A stretch of DNA of 64,000 nt from Halomonas litopenaei (GTDB lineage: Bacteria; Pseudomonadota; Gammaproteobacteria; Pseudomonadales; Halomonadaceae): NCBI RefSeq assembly GCF_003045775.1, contig NZ_PXNS01000001.1, forward strand, positions 868,001 to 932,000, read 5' to 3'. The notes beneath the pieces are model-generated. The model was not told the origin of the DNA. It was given only the letters and a program-made list of their open reading frames with translations, and made no database searches. This document shows positions 26,114-35,677 of the stretch, in pieces. Numbering within the stretch: the first letter of the stretch is position 1; every line of letters begins with the position of its first letter. The position numbers were made by a program, and so were the translations under genes.

Positions 26114-29100
26114 TCAGTCAGACAGCGCGACCCGACTCTCGCCATTGCCGGCGGGATGCACCTGGATCTGCACCGGAATGCGCTCGTGCATTTCCTGGAC
26201 GTGGGAGATGACCCCGACCCGGCGGCCCTGGGCCTGGAGGCCGTCGAGGGCGTCCATCGCCAGCGCCAGCGACTGGGGGTCGAGGCTGCCGAAGCCTTCA
26301 TCGATGAACAGCGACTCGATGGCCAGCTCCCCCGAGGCCAGCGAGGCGAGCCCGAGCGCCATGGCCAGCGACACCAGAAAGGTCTCGCCGCCGGATAGCG
26401 AGTGCACCGAGCGGCGCTCGTCGGCGACGTCCTGATCGATCACCAGGAGCCCCAGCGGGCTGCCTCCTCTCACCAGGCGGTAGCGCCGGCTGAGGCCCGC
26501 CAGGTGGACATTGGCCTCGTCGATCAGGCGCTCCAGGTTCCAGGCCTGGGCGATGCGCCGGAAGGTCTTGCCGTCGGCGGCGCCGATCAGCTCGGCGATG
26601 CGGCCCCAGCGATGATGCTCGGCCCTGGCCCTTTCCAGGGCCTCGAGGCCGTCACGTTGGCGCTGCCGGCGTCGATCATCGTCGCGCACGGCGTGCAGGG
26701 CGCCATCGCGGCGTTGCTGGGCGGCCTCCAGCCGCGGCCGGTTGGCCTCACGTCTGGCGTCGAGGTCGGCCTGGCGTGCATCCAGCTGGCGTTGGGTGGC
26801 CTCGTCGAGCAGTGTCTGCGGGTCCTGCTCTGGCAGATGGCGGGCGCGCCAGGCGCGCCAGCCCTGGCGACGCTCGTCGCGACTGGTGCGGGCGGTCTGG
26901 CAGGCCTCGCGGGCGCCGTCCAGCCGGGCGCGCAGGGCCTTGAGCGCATCATCGGCCTGGTCGAGCAGCCGCTCCAGGTCGCCATCGGTGATGTCCGGGT
27001 GCTCGTTGCGCCAGCGTTCCAGCTCCGCGTCCAGGCGGGTCTTTTCGTCCTCCAGCACCGAGAGCGCCTTGCCCTCGTGCTCGATCCTCTGGGTCAGGCT
27101 CAGCACCTGACGCTGGGCCTGGTCATGGGTCTGGCGGGCCTGCTCATGGTCCTGACGTGCCTGGCGGACCTGAGCTTCGAGGCGCTCGAGCCAGGCATCT
27201 GCCGAGCGGTCATCGCCGAGCGCCTCGGCCAGGCGCCGTCTGTGCTCGTCGATGCTGCGGGTCAGTTCGGGACGCTGATCGTCGAGCCGCTTGAGTTCCT
27301 CGTCGAAGTTGGCAGCGCGCAAGGCAAGCGCCTGACGCTCTCGCTCGTCGTCTTCGATGGCCTCTGCCAGCGGGGCCAGTTGGCGCTCGGCGTCGTCCAG
27401 TGCCTGGAGGCGCTCGCGAGCCTGTTGCTGGCGCTGGCGGGCCTTTTCGCTGTGCTCGGTGAGCCAGGCTTGGCGGGCGTCGGCGTCGAGGGCGCGCCAC
27501 TGCTCGGCGAGCGCCGGGTCGTCGAGCCTGGCCTGGGCTTCTTCGAGACCGGCCTGGGCCTCGTTGCGTCGAGGTTCAAGCGCGAGCAGGCTGGTCTCGG
27601 CCTGTTCGACGCTGGCCTTCAGCGCCTGAAAGCGCCCGAACAGGGCGTCACGCTGCTCGCGCAGCTCGCCGAGTCGGCTTTCGGACACGGCAAGCTGATC
27701 ATCCTCCAGTGCGATCTGGGCGGCGAGCTGGGTGGCCTCCGGGGTGGCGGGGGGCGAGTCGCGCCAGGGGTGCTCGTGACTGCCGCACACCGGACAGGCG
27801 GTGTCCGGTTCCAGGGTGGCGCGCATGTCGGCGACGCTGTCGCTTCGGGTGGCGCGGGCGCGCTGTATAAAGCGCGTGAGCTGCTCGTGCTCCGCCGTGG
27901 CGTGGTCCAGGCGCGCCCGCGCCTGCTTGCCTTGGTCCAGCAGTTCGTCGCGCTGTGCGCTGTCGCGGCGGCGCTCGGCGTCGAGCCGGCGCTGTTGCTC
28001 ATCGAGCTGGCGCAGCAGACGCCAGCGCTGCTCCAGTTCGGACAGCGCCAGCAGACGATGGCCGGCGTCCTCGAGGTGTTGCTGGGCCTCGGCCCTGGCC
28101 GTTGCAACCTGCTGATGCTGGCCAAGATGGCGTGACAGGGTGCGGGTGGCGGCGTCGCGCTGCTCCAGATGGCGGCGATGGCGCTCTGCCAGCGCTCGCT
28201 GCTGCCCGTCGAGATCCTCGCGCTGGCGCTTGCGCTTCTGGTGTTCGTCCTCCAGCTGTCGATGCTGTTGCTCGCGGCCCTTGAGTTCGCTGGCAATTTC
28301 ACGGGCCTGGGCGATGGCGGGACGGGCCTGCTCGAGCGCCTGCTCGCTGTCCTCCAGGGTCTGGCGACGACGGCTGGTTTGCTGGTGCTGTTGTTCCAGG
28401 GCGGTGCGTGCCTGGGCCAGGGCTGACGTGGCTAGTTCGAGCTGCTGGCGCTGGTCCGGCAACTGTCGGGACAGGCTACGCTGGCGCAGCAACTGGGGGC
28501 GCCAGGGTGCGACTCGCTCGAGCATCTCGCACTCACGGCGCTGGTCGCTCAGTGCCTCCCATCGGGCCTCTGCCTCGACCAGGCTGGCGTCGGCTTGTTC
28601 ACAGCGCTGGCGCCACTGGGCGTCCTGGACGAGCCACTGGGCCTCTTCGTCCAGCGCCTTCATCTGTCGCTGGCAGGTGTCCAGCTCGCCTTCGGCCTCG
28701 GCGAGTTCCTGCTCCATGGCCTGGCGTGCGCTGTCGTCGCTGGGCGCGTCCTCGGCGAGCAGCGCCTGCTGGCGGGCCACCGCGTCGCGGGCCTCCTTGG
28801 CCCGGGCGTAGCTTTCGACCGAGATGCGCGAGTATTCCTGGGTGTTGGTGAGCTTCTCGAGCAGGTCCGAGCGGGCGTTGTCGTCGGCCTTGAGAAAGGC
28901 CGCGAACTCGCTCTGGGCCAGCAGCACGGCGCGGGTGAACTGCTCGAACGATAGCCCCAGGCGCTCGGGGATCAGCTCGGCGAATTCGCGCTTCTGGGCG
29001 GTCAACAGGCGTTCGTCGTCCAGGTCGGTCAACGATTGCTCCACCGCCTGCAGCTTGCCGTCGGCTTTGTCCCGGGCGCGCCGCACGGCCCATCGCGCGC

Positions 29101-29428
29101 GGTAACGGCGAGCGTCGCGGCCGATGAAGTCGACCTCGGCGTAGCCGCTGGCGGCGCCGCGCCTCAGCAGGCTGCGGGGGTCGGCGGTGGCGATCCGCGA
29201 GCCGTCCAGGTCCTCCAGATGGGAGTCGCGCCCCGGGGCGTGGCGAAGCCTGGGCGTATTGCCGAACAGCGCCAGACACAGGGCGTCGAGCAGGGTGCTC
29301 TTGCCGGCGCCGGTGGGGCCGGTGATGGCGAACAGGCCGGCATCGGCCAGTGGCGCCGCGGTAAAGTCCAGCTCGACTGGACCGGGCAGGGAGGCCAGTT
29401 GGGACAGGCGCAGGGCGAGAATCTTCAT
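26114..29428 (-). CDS. sbcC: Exonuclease SbcC, ATPase/SMC-like subunit
   Basis: An 1104-residue Rad50-type protein. Walker A GPTGAGKST (37-45) is at the N-terminus. A very long Gln/Glu/Arg-rich coiled coil is interrupted by the zinc hook CPVC (C545, C548). The ABC signature LSGGETFLVSLAMALGLA and Walker B LFIDEGFGSLD are near the C-terminus. With SbcD it opens hairpins and trims DNA ends. The ATG overlaps the sbcD stop (ATGA), so the pair is translationally coupled. The length fits the family (about 1050-1200). Confidence 0.95.
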   Translation of the reverse strand: MKILALRLSQLASLPGPVELDFTAAPLADAGLFAITGPTGAGKSTLLDALCLALFGNTPRLRHAPGRDSHLEDLDGSRIATADPRSLLRRGAASGYAEVDFIGRDARRYRARWAVRRARDKADGKLQAVEQSLTDLDDERLLTAQKREFAELIPERLGLSFEQFTRAVLLAQSEFAAFLKADDNARSDLLEKLTNTQEYSRISVESYARAKEARDAVARQQALLAEDAPSDDSARQAMEQELAEAEGELDTCQRQMKALDEEAQWLVQDAQWRQRCEQADASLVEAEARWEALSDQRRECEMLERVAPWRPQLLRQRSLSRQLPDQRQQLELATSALAQARTALEQQHQQTSRRRQTLEDSEQALEQARPAIAQAREIASELKGREQQHRQLEDEHQKRKRQREDLDGQQRALAERHRRHLEQRDAATRTLSRHLGQHQQVATARAEAQQHLEDAGHRLLALSELEQRWRLLRQLDEQQRRLDAERRRDSAQRDELLDQGKQARARLDHATAEHEQLTRFIQRARATRSDSVADMRATLEPDTACPVCGSHEHPWRDSPPATPEATQLAAQIALEDDQLAVSESRLGELREQRDALFGRFQALKASVEQAETSLLALEPRRNEAQAGLEEAQARLDDPALAEQWRALDADARQAWLTEHSEKARQRQQQARERLQALDDAERQLAPLAEAIEDDERERQALALRAANFDEELKRLDDQRPELTRSIDEHRRRLAEALGDDRSADAWLERLEAQVRQARQDHEQARQTHDQAQRQVLSLTQRIEHEGKALSVLEDEKTRLDAELERWRNEHPDITDGDLERLLDQADDALKALRARLDGAREACQTARTSRDERRQGWRAWRARHLPEQDPQTLLDEATQRQLDARQADLDARREANRPRLEAAQQRRDGALHAVRDDDRRRQRQRDGLEALERARAEHHRWGRIAELIGAADGKTFRRIAQAWNLERLIDEANVHLAGLSRRYRLVRGGSPLGLLVIDQDVADERRSVHSLSGGETFLVSLAMALGLASLASGELAIESLFIDEGFGSLDPQSLALAMDALDGLQAQGRRVGVISHVQEMHERIPVQIQVHPAGNGESRVALSD

Positions 29429-30750
29429 GGCTGCGTGCTCCCTTCGGCGGCGCCCTGGTCTTGTCCATCCGCGCTCTGGTCGTCGGCATCCGCGTCCTGG
29501 ACGCGCTGGCACAACCAGTCGAAGTCGGCGATCACGCTGTCGTCCGGCGCCTCGCCCCAGCGCTCCTTCCAGGTGCGCGAAAACAGCTCACGGGGTCCAA
29601 TGTCCTCAAGGCGCTCGCCACGTCCGGGTGCCTGTGACTCAGTGACCGGCAGCTCGCGCTTCAGTCGCAGCAGGCGTACCGCCCGGTCGCCCAGCGCCTG
29701 CTCGATGCGCGAGCGCAACTCCGGCATCGGGGCGTCCAGACGCACGTTGATCTCGAGCCAGTCCCAGCGCTCGACCGGGCCGGCCCCGTCGCGGGCCGGC
29801 AGCGCCTCGATCGCGCCCAGGATCTCTTCCAGCGGAGCAGGTCCGAGGCGACGCATGGCCACCGCCCGCGGCACGCTGATGGGCTCGACATGGGCAAGGG
29901 CGCCATCGGCGAAGTCCGCCATCAGCACCTGATGGGGGTAGTCGACCTCGCTGAAGTCCAGCGGCAGCGGGCTGCCGCTGTAGCGTATGCGTTCGTCGCC
30001 GACCCGCTGGGCGCGGTGCAGGTGCCCCAGGGCGACGTAGTCGATGTCCTCGGGAAACAGCGAGGCCGACAGCGATTCCTCGCCGCCGATGACGATAGGG
30101 CGTTCGCTGGCCTCGGAGACGGTGGCGCCACGCAGATGGGCGTGGCTCATGGCGATCAGCGCCTGGCCAGGCTCGCGCTTTTCCCGGGCCGCCGCGATCA
30201 GTTCGCGATGGACCCGCTCGACGCTGGCCACATAGTCGTCGCCGGCGTTCGTCTCTTCTTCTGCTGCGTCCGCCGCTTGTCTGCTCTGCCGGCCACGACC
30301 GGTGATCTCCGCCGGACGCAGGAAGGGCAGCGCCAGGCACCAGGCGCGGACCTCACCCTGGGCATCGCGCAAGGGCACCAGCAGGCGATCGCTGTCCAGC
30401 GCGCCGTCATCGACGAAGCGCACCCGGCCAAGGGCATGGGTGCGCAGGTGCTGCATCAGCGGGGCGGGCAGCTCGATACGGCTGCCGCTGTCGTGATTGC
30501 CGGCGATCAGCGCAATGGTCAGGTCGGGACAGCGCTGGTGGACCCTGACGATAAAGTCATAGAGCAGCTCCTGGGCGCGCAGCGACGGATTGACCACATC
30601 GAAGACGTCGCCGGCGACCAGCAGCGCGTCCACCTGGCGTTCGGCGAGGATGTCGACCAGCCAGTCGAGGAAGGCGCGATGTTCCTCGTGACGTTCCTGG
30701 CCGTGAAAGCTCTGGCCCAGATGCCAGTCTGCGGTGTGGATGATCCTCAT
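29425..30750 (-). CDS. sbcD: Exonuclease SbcD, Mre11-type nuclease subunit
   Basis: A 441-residue calcineurin-like phosphoesterase. MRIIHTADWHLG, LLVAGDVFD, IAGNHDS and MSHAHL, plus VALGHLHRAQ, give the two-metal active site. It acts with SbcC as a double-strand exonuclease and single-strand endonuclease that cleaves palindromic hairpins. A textbook GGGAGGA SD precedes the ATG. The C-terminal 40 residues are acidic and Asp/Gln-rich. It is divergent from the endonuclease V gene across a 124-base spacer, and both are DNA repair functions. Confidence 0.94.
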   Translation of the reverse strand: MRIIHTADWHLGQSFHGQERHEEHRAFLDWLVDILAERQVDALLVAGDVFDVVNPSLRAQELLYDFIVRVHQRCPDLTIALIAGNHDSGSRIELPAPLMQHLRTHALGRVRFVDDGALDSDRLLVPLRDAQGEVRAWCLALPFLRPAEITGRGRQSRQAADAAEEETNAGDDYVASVERVHRELIAAAREKREPGQALIAMSHAHLRGATVSEASERPIVIGGEESLSASLFPEDIDYVALGHLHRAQRVGDERIRYSGSPLPLDFSEVDYPHQVLMADFADGALAHVEPISVPRAVAMRRLGPAPLEEILGAIEALPARDGAGPVERWDWLEINVRLDAPMPELRSRIEQALGDRAVRLLRLKRELPVTESQAPGRGERLEDIGPRELFSRTWKERWGEAPDDSVIADFDWLCQRVQDADADDQSADGQDQGAAEGSTQP

Positions 30751-30874
30751 CCGTCCTCCCTGATGGAGCGCCAGGCCCTGCGGCCGGCAGCTTGTTGATC
30801 CCCGTGACTGGCGCGTAGTCTACCGCGAGCGGGTGGTGTCTTCAGCCACCGCAGGTCATCAACAGGGAGGTGAC

Positions 30875-31555
30875 ATGACCCAGCACCCCAGAACACGAGA
30901 GACTGCGCTGCACGACTGGGACCTGGCACCGAAGGAGGCCATCGCCTTGCAGCGTACCCTGGCAGGACGCCTGATACGCGAGGACGCTCTCGGTGAAGTG
31001 AAACACATTGCCGGAGTGGATATCGGCTTCGAAGATGGAGGCGACACCACCCGCGCCGCGGTGGTGGTGCTGTCCTGGCCGGGGCTTGCGCCGATCGAGC
31101 AGGTGGTGGCGCGTCAGCCGACGCGCATGCCCTACGTGCCGGGGCTCCTGTCCTTTCGTGAGATACCGGCGGCCCTGGCGGCCTTCGAACGACTCGACAG
31201 CCGCGTGGATCTGGTCATGGTGGATGGCCACGGCATCGCCCATCCCCGGCGCCTCGGGGTGGCGGCGCACCTTGGACTGTGGCTGGATCTGCCCACCCTG
31301 GGCGTGGCCAAGAAACGCCTGACCGGGCGCCATGGCGAGGTCCCCGAGGGGCGTGCGGAAAGTACCGACCTGATGGACGGCGACGAGCGCATCGGGGTCG
31401 TGCTACGCTCGCGCGCCGGCGTCAAGCCGGTGTTCGTGTCGCCGGGCCACCGGCTGTCGGTGGATTCGGCCAGGACCTGGGCGGTGGCCTGCCTCGGCCG
31501 CTACAAGTTGCCAGAACCCACAAGGCTGGCCGACAGGCTGGCGTCACGGCGCTGA
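30875..31555 (+). CDS. nfi: Endonuclease V (deoxyinosine 3'-endonuclease)
   Basis: A 226-residue Nfi (E. coli 223). Catalytic acid AGVDIGFED (D49), the PYVPGLLSFRE wedge, MVDGHGIAHPRRLGVAAHLG and GVAKKRLTG are all present. It nicks DNA one base 3' of deoxyinosine arising from adenine deamination. GGGAGG lies four bases before the ATG at 30875, which rules out the upstream ATG at 30833. A DUF1415 gene follows after 33 bases and is probably co-transcribed. Confidence 0.93.
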   Translation: MTQHPRTRETALHDWDLAPKEAIALQRTLAGRLIREDALGEVKHIAGVDIGFEDGGDTTRAAVVVLSWPGLAPIEQVVARQPTRMPYVPGLLSFREIPAALAAFERLDSRVDLVMVDGHGIAHPRRLGVAAHLGLWLDLPTLGVAKKRLTGRHGEVPEGRAESTDLMDGDERIGVVLRSRAGVKPVFVSPGHRLSVDSARTWAVACLGRYKLPEPTRLADRLASRR

Positions 31556-31588
31556 GCCGGCCTTCACTCAAGCATCCGAGAACTCGCC

Positions 31589-32149
31589 ATGTCCGACACA
31601 GAGGTATCACCCGGCGTTGCCGCCACTGCAGCCTGGGTCGAGGAATTCGTGGTTGGCCTCAACGTCTGCCCCTTCGCCGGACGAGAGGTCACTCGCGGGT
31701 CGATTCGCTATATCGAGGTCGACGGGCGCAGGCTCGAGGACGCCCTGGTGGCGCTGATGGAGGCCTGCCACCACCTCGAGACGACACCCGAGGTGGAGAC
31801 CAGTCTGCTGGTGTTCACCCGAGGGCTTGCCGATTTCGACGACTATCTCGACGCCCTGGCCATGGCCGAGGCATTGCTCGCCGACCGCGGCTACGAGGGC
31901 GTCTTCCAGCTGGCGAGCTTCCACCCTGACTATGTCTTCGACGGCGTGGATGATGATGATCCGGCCAACTTCACCAATCGTTCTCCCTGGCCGGTCTGGC
32001 ATCTGCTGCGTGAAGAGGGCCTGGAAAGGGCGCTGGCCCACTATCCCGACCCCGAGGCTATCCCCGAGCGTAATATCGAAAGGTTGAGGGAGATCGGCAG
32101 TGACAGTCTGGCCGAGCAACTGGCCGAGTTGAAAGCACGCTTTCGCTGA
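31589..32149 (+). CDS. DUF1415 family protein
   Basis: A 186-residue cytosolic protein with the features of DUF1415: WVEEFVVGLNVCPFAGRE at the start, ETSLLVFTRGLADFDDYLDALAMAE in the middle, and FQLASFHPDYVFDGVDDDDPANFTNRSPWPVWHLLRE. It is conserved in gammaproteobacteria, but its function is not established. The invariant Cys (residue 27) and the HPDY segment look like possible functional residues; that is inference. It follows nfi closely and is convergent with an aldo/keto reductase gene. Confidence 0.85.
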   Translation: MSDTEVSPGVAATAAWVEEFVVGLNVCPFAGREVTRGSIRYIEVDGRRLEDALVALMEACHHLETTPEVETSLLVFTRGLADFDDYLDALAMAEALLADRGYEGVFQLASFHPDYVFDGVDDDDPANFTNRSPWPVWHLLREEGLERALAHYPDPEAIPERNIERLREIGSDSLAEQLAELKARFR

Positions 32150-32189
32150 GTCGAAGGCGAACTCCCGTGTCTCGTCGAGCCCGGCCCGG

Positions 32190-33065
32190 CTAGACGATAT
32201 CCAGCGGCACCTTGCGCTGGGGCACCGGATACAGGGCGTCGAGTCGCGCAAGTGTTGCCTCGTCCAGGGTTACCTCCAGCGCCCTGGCGTTGTCGTCGAC
32301 GTGCTCGGGGGAGGCGGCCTTGGGAATCGCGATGACCTCGTGCTGGCCCTCGACCGGTCGGATGGCCCAGGCCAGCAGCAGTTGCGCCGGGGTCAAGCCG
32401 AGGTCCGTGGCGAGTTCGCCAAGTTGCGGGTCGGCCAGGGGATCTGCGCCGACGGCGCCGGCCTGGGCCAGCGGACAGTAAGCCATCAGCGGCATCCGTT
32501 GCCGGCGTTGCCATGGCCTCAGGGCGACCTCGATTCCCCGCGACGCCAGATGGTAGAGCACCTGATTGACCGCGCAGTCGCCGCCACCGGGCAGGCGAGC
32601 CAGCGTCTGCATATCGTCCACGTCGAAGTTCGACACACCGAAGCGACGAATCTTGCCGGCAGCGACCAGGCGATCGAAGGCCTCCAGCGTTTCGTCCAGC
32701 GGGATGCTCCCCGGCCAGTGCAGCAGGTACAGATCCAGGTAATCGGTGCCCAGGCGCTCAAGGCTCGCTTCGCAGGCGGCGATGGCGCTGTCGCGACCGG
32801 CGTTCCAGGGGTAGACCTTGGAGACCACAAACGCCTGGTCGCGGCGACCCTGGATGGCCTCGCCGACCAGGCGTTCGGCGGCACCGTCGCCGTACATTTC
32901 GGCGCTGTCGATCAGCCGCAGACCTCGCTCCAGCCCACGTTGCAGGGCGGCGATTTCCTGGCGCCGGGGCGCACGCCCTTCACCCATGTACCAGGTGCCC
33001 TGGCCCAGGGCAGGCAGGGCCTCGGCGGTGCTTCCGGTTTCCAGCAGAACCTTGGCAGTCGTCAT
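32190..33065 (-). CDS. Aldo/keto reductase
   Basis: A 291-residue NADPH-dependent reductase with a TIM-barrel. The catalytic tetrad is recognisable: DSAEMYGDG (Asp, Tyr), VVSKVYP (Lys) and LYLLHWPG (His), followed by RRFGVSNFDVDDM and the cofactor segment AIPKAASPEHVDDNARAL. It resembles the YeaE/DkgB-like group active on small aldehydes such as methylglyoxal. AAAGG precedes the ATG at 33065; a GTG three codons earlier is possible. It is convergent with DUF1415 and divergent from osmC. Confidence 0.87.
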   Translation of the reverse strand: MTTAKVLLETGSTAEALPALGQGTWYMGEGRAPRRQEIAALQRGLERGLRLIDSAEMYGDGAAERLVGEAIQGRRDQAFVVSKVYPWNAGRDSAIAACEASLERLGTDYLDLYLLHWPGSIPLDETLEAFDRLVAAGKIRRFGVSNFDVDDMQTLARLPGGGDCAVNQVLYHLASRGIEVALRPWQRRQRMPLMAYCPLAQAGAVGADPLADPQLGELATDLGLTPAQLLLAWAIRPVEGQHEVIAIPKAASPEHVDDNARALEVTLDEATLARLDALYPVPQRKVPLDIV

Positions 33066-33314
33066 GTCGCACACCTTTGCGGAATAGTTTTCCAGAGATG
33101 CGATCGACTATCGCAGCCATGACCGTCGGCGCGCAAGACGAGGCTGGACAGACCTCGGTACAAGATGCATGGTGAAGTCATCAGTTGTCCCGCCAGGGAT
33201 GATTGGCACCGCAGGTACCGCCCATTGATGGGAGGTGGCGGGGCGAGCGCCTCAGGAAGAGGCGCCACCGTAGTGTGTTTACCAGCCCGTGTATCTCAAC
33301 TGGAAGGAGTCGTC

Positions 33315-33743
33315 ATGAGTATCACCAACACCGCATCCGCGCAGTGGAAGGGTAGTCTCAAGCAGGGCAAGGGCGTTGTGTCCACCAACAGCGACGCGCT
33401 CAGCGATGTTCCCTATGACTTCAAGCAGCGCTTCGAAGGCCAGGCCGGGACCAATCCGGAAGAGCTGATCGGTGCGGCCCACGCCAGCTGCTATTCCATG
33501 GCACTGTCGATGATTCTGGGCGAGTCCGACCTTGAAGCCGACAGCATCGACACCAGCGCCGAGGTGACCCTCGATGAGGTCGACGGTGGCTTCGCCGTGA
33601 CCAAGGTGCATCTGACCACTCGCGCCAGCATCCCCGGCGCCGACGAGTCGGTGTTCCAGGAGGCCGCCGAGAAGGCCAAGGCCGGCTGCCCGATCTCCAA
33701 GCTGTTGAACGCCGAGATCAGCCTGGACGCCAAGCTGGCCTGA
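33315..33743 (+). CDS. osmC: OsmC-family peroxiredoxin
   Basis: A 142-residue OsmC (E. coli 143). The two redox cysteines lie in AAHASCYSMAL (C59) and AKAGCPISKLL (C124), the catalytic Glu in GTNPEELIGAAHA, and the N-terminal Arg region is at QRFEGQ. It reduces organic hydroperoxides and is usually induced by osmotic stress or stationary phase. GGAAGGAG gives a strong SD for the ATG at 33315; upstream in-frame ATGs lack one. A strong terminator follows. Confidence 0.92.
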   Translation: MSITNTASAQWKGSLKQGKGVVSTNSDALSDVPYDFKQRFEGQAGTNPEELIGAAHASCYSMALSMILGESDLEADSIDTSAEVTLDEVDGGFAVTKVHLTTRASIPGADESVFQEAAEKAKAGCPISKLLNAEISLDAKLA

Positions 33744-33795
33744 TCCGGCCGGGTCGCGTCAGCGACGTCGTTGCCACGATGTTGTTGCCACATGG

Positions 33796-33822
33796 AAAAG
33801 CCCGCCGATTGGCGGGCTTTTT
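33796..33822. terminator. Bidirectional intrinsic terminator after osmC
   Basis: AAAAGCCCGCC and GGCGGGCTTTT pair around GATT, followed by T5 on the plus strand and flanked by a T4 tract when read on the minus strand. It separates osmC from the converging hydrolase gene. Confidence 0.9.
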
Positions 33823-33855
33823 CGCGCAGCTGCATTGACCCTCGAAGGCTCGTGC

Positions 33856-34584
33856 TCAGGAGGCGCTTTGCGTGGGACGTTCGGCGCGGGGTTCCGGTGG
33901 CACCTGGCGCTCGGCGTGGGGCTTTCTCGCCGCGTCGACCAGAGCGCGGATGAGTCGTTGCTGGGGGCGATTGAAGATCAGGAATTCCGGGTGCCACTGA
34001 ACCCCCAGCAGGAAGTCGTGCTCACGGGACTCGATCCCCTGAACCAGGCCGTCCCGGTCACGTGCCACGATATCGACACCGCGACCGGTGTGTTCCACCG
34101 CCTGGTGATGAAGGCTGTTGATGCGACACCAGCTGACCCGCAGCAGCTGATGTAGTCGGCTACCCTCGACGATGTCCACGGTCTTGCGTGGCAGCACGGT
34201 GCGCCGGCGCTTGAGCCCTTCGTGGGTGGTGTAGATGTCGCTGTCCAGGGTGCCACCCAGGTGGACGTTGATCAGTTGCGAGCCGCGGCAGATACCGAGT
34301 ACCGGTGTATTGCGCGGGATCTCGCGGGCCAGCAGCTCGAGTTCCAGTTCGTCACGTTCTGGATCGACGCGCACGTCGAGCTGCATCTCGCCGCCGTACA
34401 GATGCGCCTGGATGTCATCACCTCCGCCGACGATCAGGCCATCGAGCCGGTCCGGTCGTGGCCGCGACGGCGATAGCCTGAGCGGTTTGCCTCCATGGCG
34501 CCACACCGCGAACCAGTCGAAGCACCAGGCCAGCAGGCTCTTGTGGTCGGAGGTGGAAATACCGATCACCGGGCGTTCAGCCAT
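33856..34584 (-). CDS. Class-I glutamine-amidotransferase hydrolase (peptidase C26, PuuD-like)
   Basis: A 242-residue GATase1/peptidase C26. Nucleophile GICRGSQL (C99), catalytic pair QWHPEF (H198, E200), and GLIVGGGDDIQAHLYGG, which resembles the PuuD gamma-glutamyl-GABA hydrolase. Its start overlaps the stop of the upstream amidoligase gene by eight bases (ATGGCTGA), so the pair is one translational unit. In this context it probably removes a gamma-glutamyl or related amide formed by, or competing with, the amidoligase; the reaction is inferred. The last 25 residues are polar, Pro/Glu-rich and likely disordered. Confidence 0.85.
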   Translation of the reverse strand: MAERPVIGISTSDHKSLLAWCFDWFAVWRHGGKPLRLSPSRPRPDRLDGLIVGGGDDIQAHLYGGEMQLDVRVDPERDELELELLAREIPRNTPVLGICRGSQLINVHLGGTLDSDIYTTHEGLKRRRTVLPRKTVDIVEGSRLHQLLRVSWCRINSLHHQAVEHTGRGVDIVARDRDGLVQGIESREHDFLLGVQWHPEFLIFNRPQQRLIRALVDAARKPHAERQVPPEPRAERPTQSAS

Positions 34585-35572
34585 CCTTGGAGTCTCCCTT
34601 GAGCTTGTGCTTTATCTTTTGCCACAGCGAGCTGTCGAGGTGACGGGCTCGATACTCCGCCATACGCTCATGCAAGGTCTCGGGCGCGCAGGCCAGGCGT
34701 TCTACCTCGAGCCAGCGGTTCCATTCGGTCACCGCGCCCCAGTCGGCTTCGGAAAGCTGAGCGTTGGGCAGACGGTAGTGAAAGGTGGGTCGCGGCTGGA
34801 CAAGTTCCTTGCGAAACAGCTCGTGGGGATGGTCGGGCCTCAGGTGGGCGAACAACGGCAGCATGTCCAGATCGCGGTTGCGAGTGTCGTTGTCGGCCAG
34901 ATAGTCATCGATCAACTGGTCGATATCGGGAGCATAGTCCTCGTCGAACAGCTTGAGGCAGTAGCGTTTGTGGAAGGGATTGGCGTGGGGCAGCACCTCC
35001 CGGGTGATATCGACCCGGATCTGTTCGCGCAGCCAGTCGGCGGACAGCAGGTAGGCGCGCAGATAGCGCAGGATGTCCTCGGCCTCAAGACTCGGGAGCT
35101 CCGGATTCAGATGCAGACCGAAACCGTACATCAGGCTGGCCTCGGTGCCCTTGGCGCCGTGCTCGCGCAGTCCGTCGAACAGCGCGTCGAGCTTGTCGAG
35201 CTCATCCCAGGGGACCGGGGGGCAGACGATCTCCGTCGGCACCAGTCCGGTGACCATGTCGCCAAGCAGCTCGCGAGAGCGACGGTCGAGGTCGCGGCGC
35301 ATGCGATCCCAGTCGTCGCCGGGTGTCTTGGCCGCGTCCTCGGGTGATTCGGGGTGGACGTACTGAGAGTCCAGTTCGATCTTGAAGTCGCCCCACTGGG
35401 TGTCGCTGACCTTCATCCGGTGGGCGCTCTGGACCTCGATACGACCGTCGAACAGGGACTGGACCATCTCTGCGGTGGCCATGGGGTCCAGGCCGGCGAA
35501 CTCGATTTCCACTCCCACCTTGCGGATGTCTCCGTCGGCGGTGGTGGGCTCGGGTGGCGCTTGAGCTTTCAT
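34577..35572 (-). CDS. Putative amidoligase (COOH-NH2 ligase, amidoligase_2 family)
   Basis: A 331-residue protein with the glutamine-synthetase-like amidoligase pattern: KVGVEIEFAGLDP at the N-terminus, then FKIELDSQYV, EIVCPPVPWDELDKLDALFDGLREHGAKGTEASLMYGFGLHLNPEL (conserved metal/ATP-binding Glu and His), and a C-terminal helical part. Such enzymes join a carboxylate to an amine using ATP; substrates are unknown for most. The start at 35572 has AGGA seven bases before it; earlier ATGs at 35632 and 35593 have none. It is coupled to the overlapping amidohydrolase gene and divergent from a large MscS channel. Confidence 0.8.
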   Translation of the reverse strand: MKAQAPPEPTTADGDIRKVGVEIEFAGLDPMATAEMVQSLFDGRIEVQSAHRMKVSDTQWGDFKIELDSQYVHPESPEDAAKTPGDDWDRMRRDLDRRSRELLGDMVTGLVPTEIVCPPVPWDELDKLDALFDGLREHGAKGTEASLMYGFGLHLNPELPSLEAEDILRYLRAYLLSADWLREQIRVDITREVLPHANPFHKRYCLKLFDEDYAPDIDQLIDDYLADNDTRNRDLDMLPLFAHLRPDHPHELFRKELVQPRPTFHYRLPNAQLSEADWGAVTEWNRWLEVERLACAPETLHERMAEYRARHLDSSLWQKIKHKLKGDSKDG

Positions 35573-35677
35573 GGCGGCATCCTGATAAGGCATTAGTGGG
35601 ACGTTACTTCGCAGACTACCATAGGCGGTCACTTTTCATCGGCGGCGGCGCCGAGTCCTCACCGGCAGGGAGCACGA

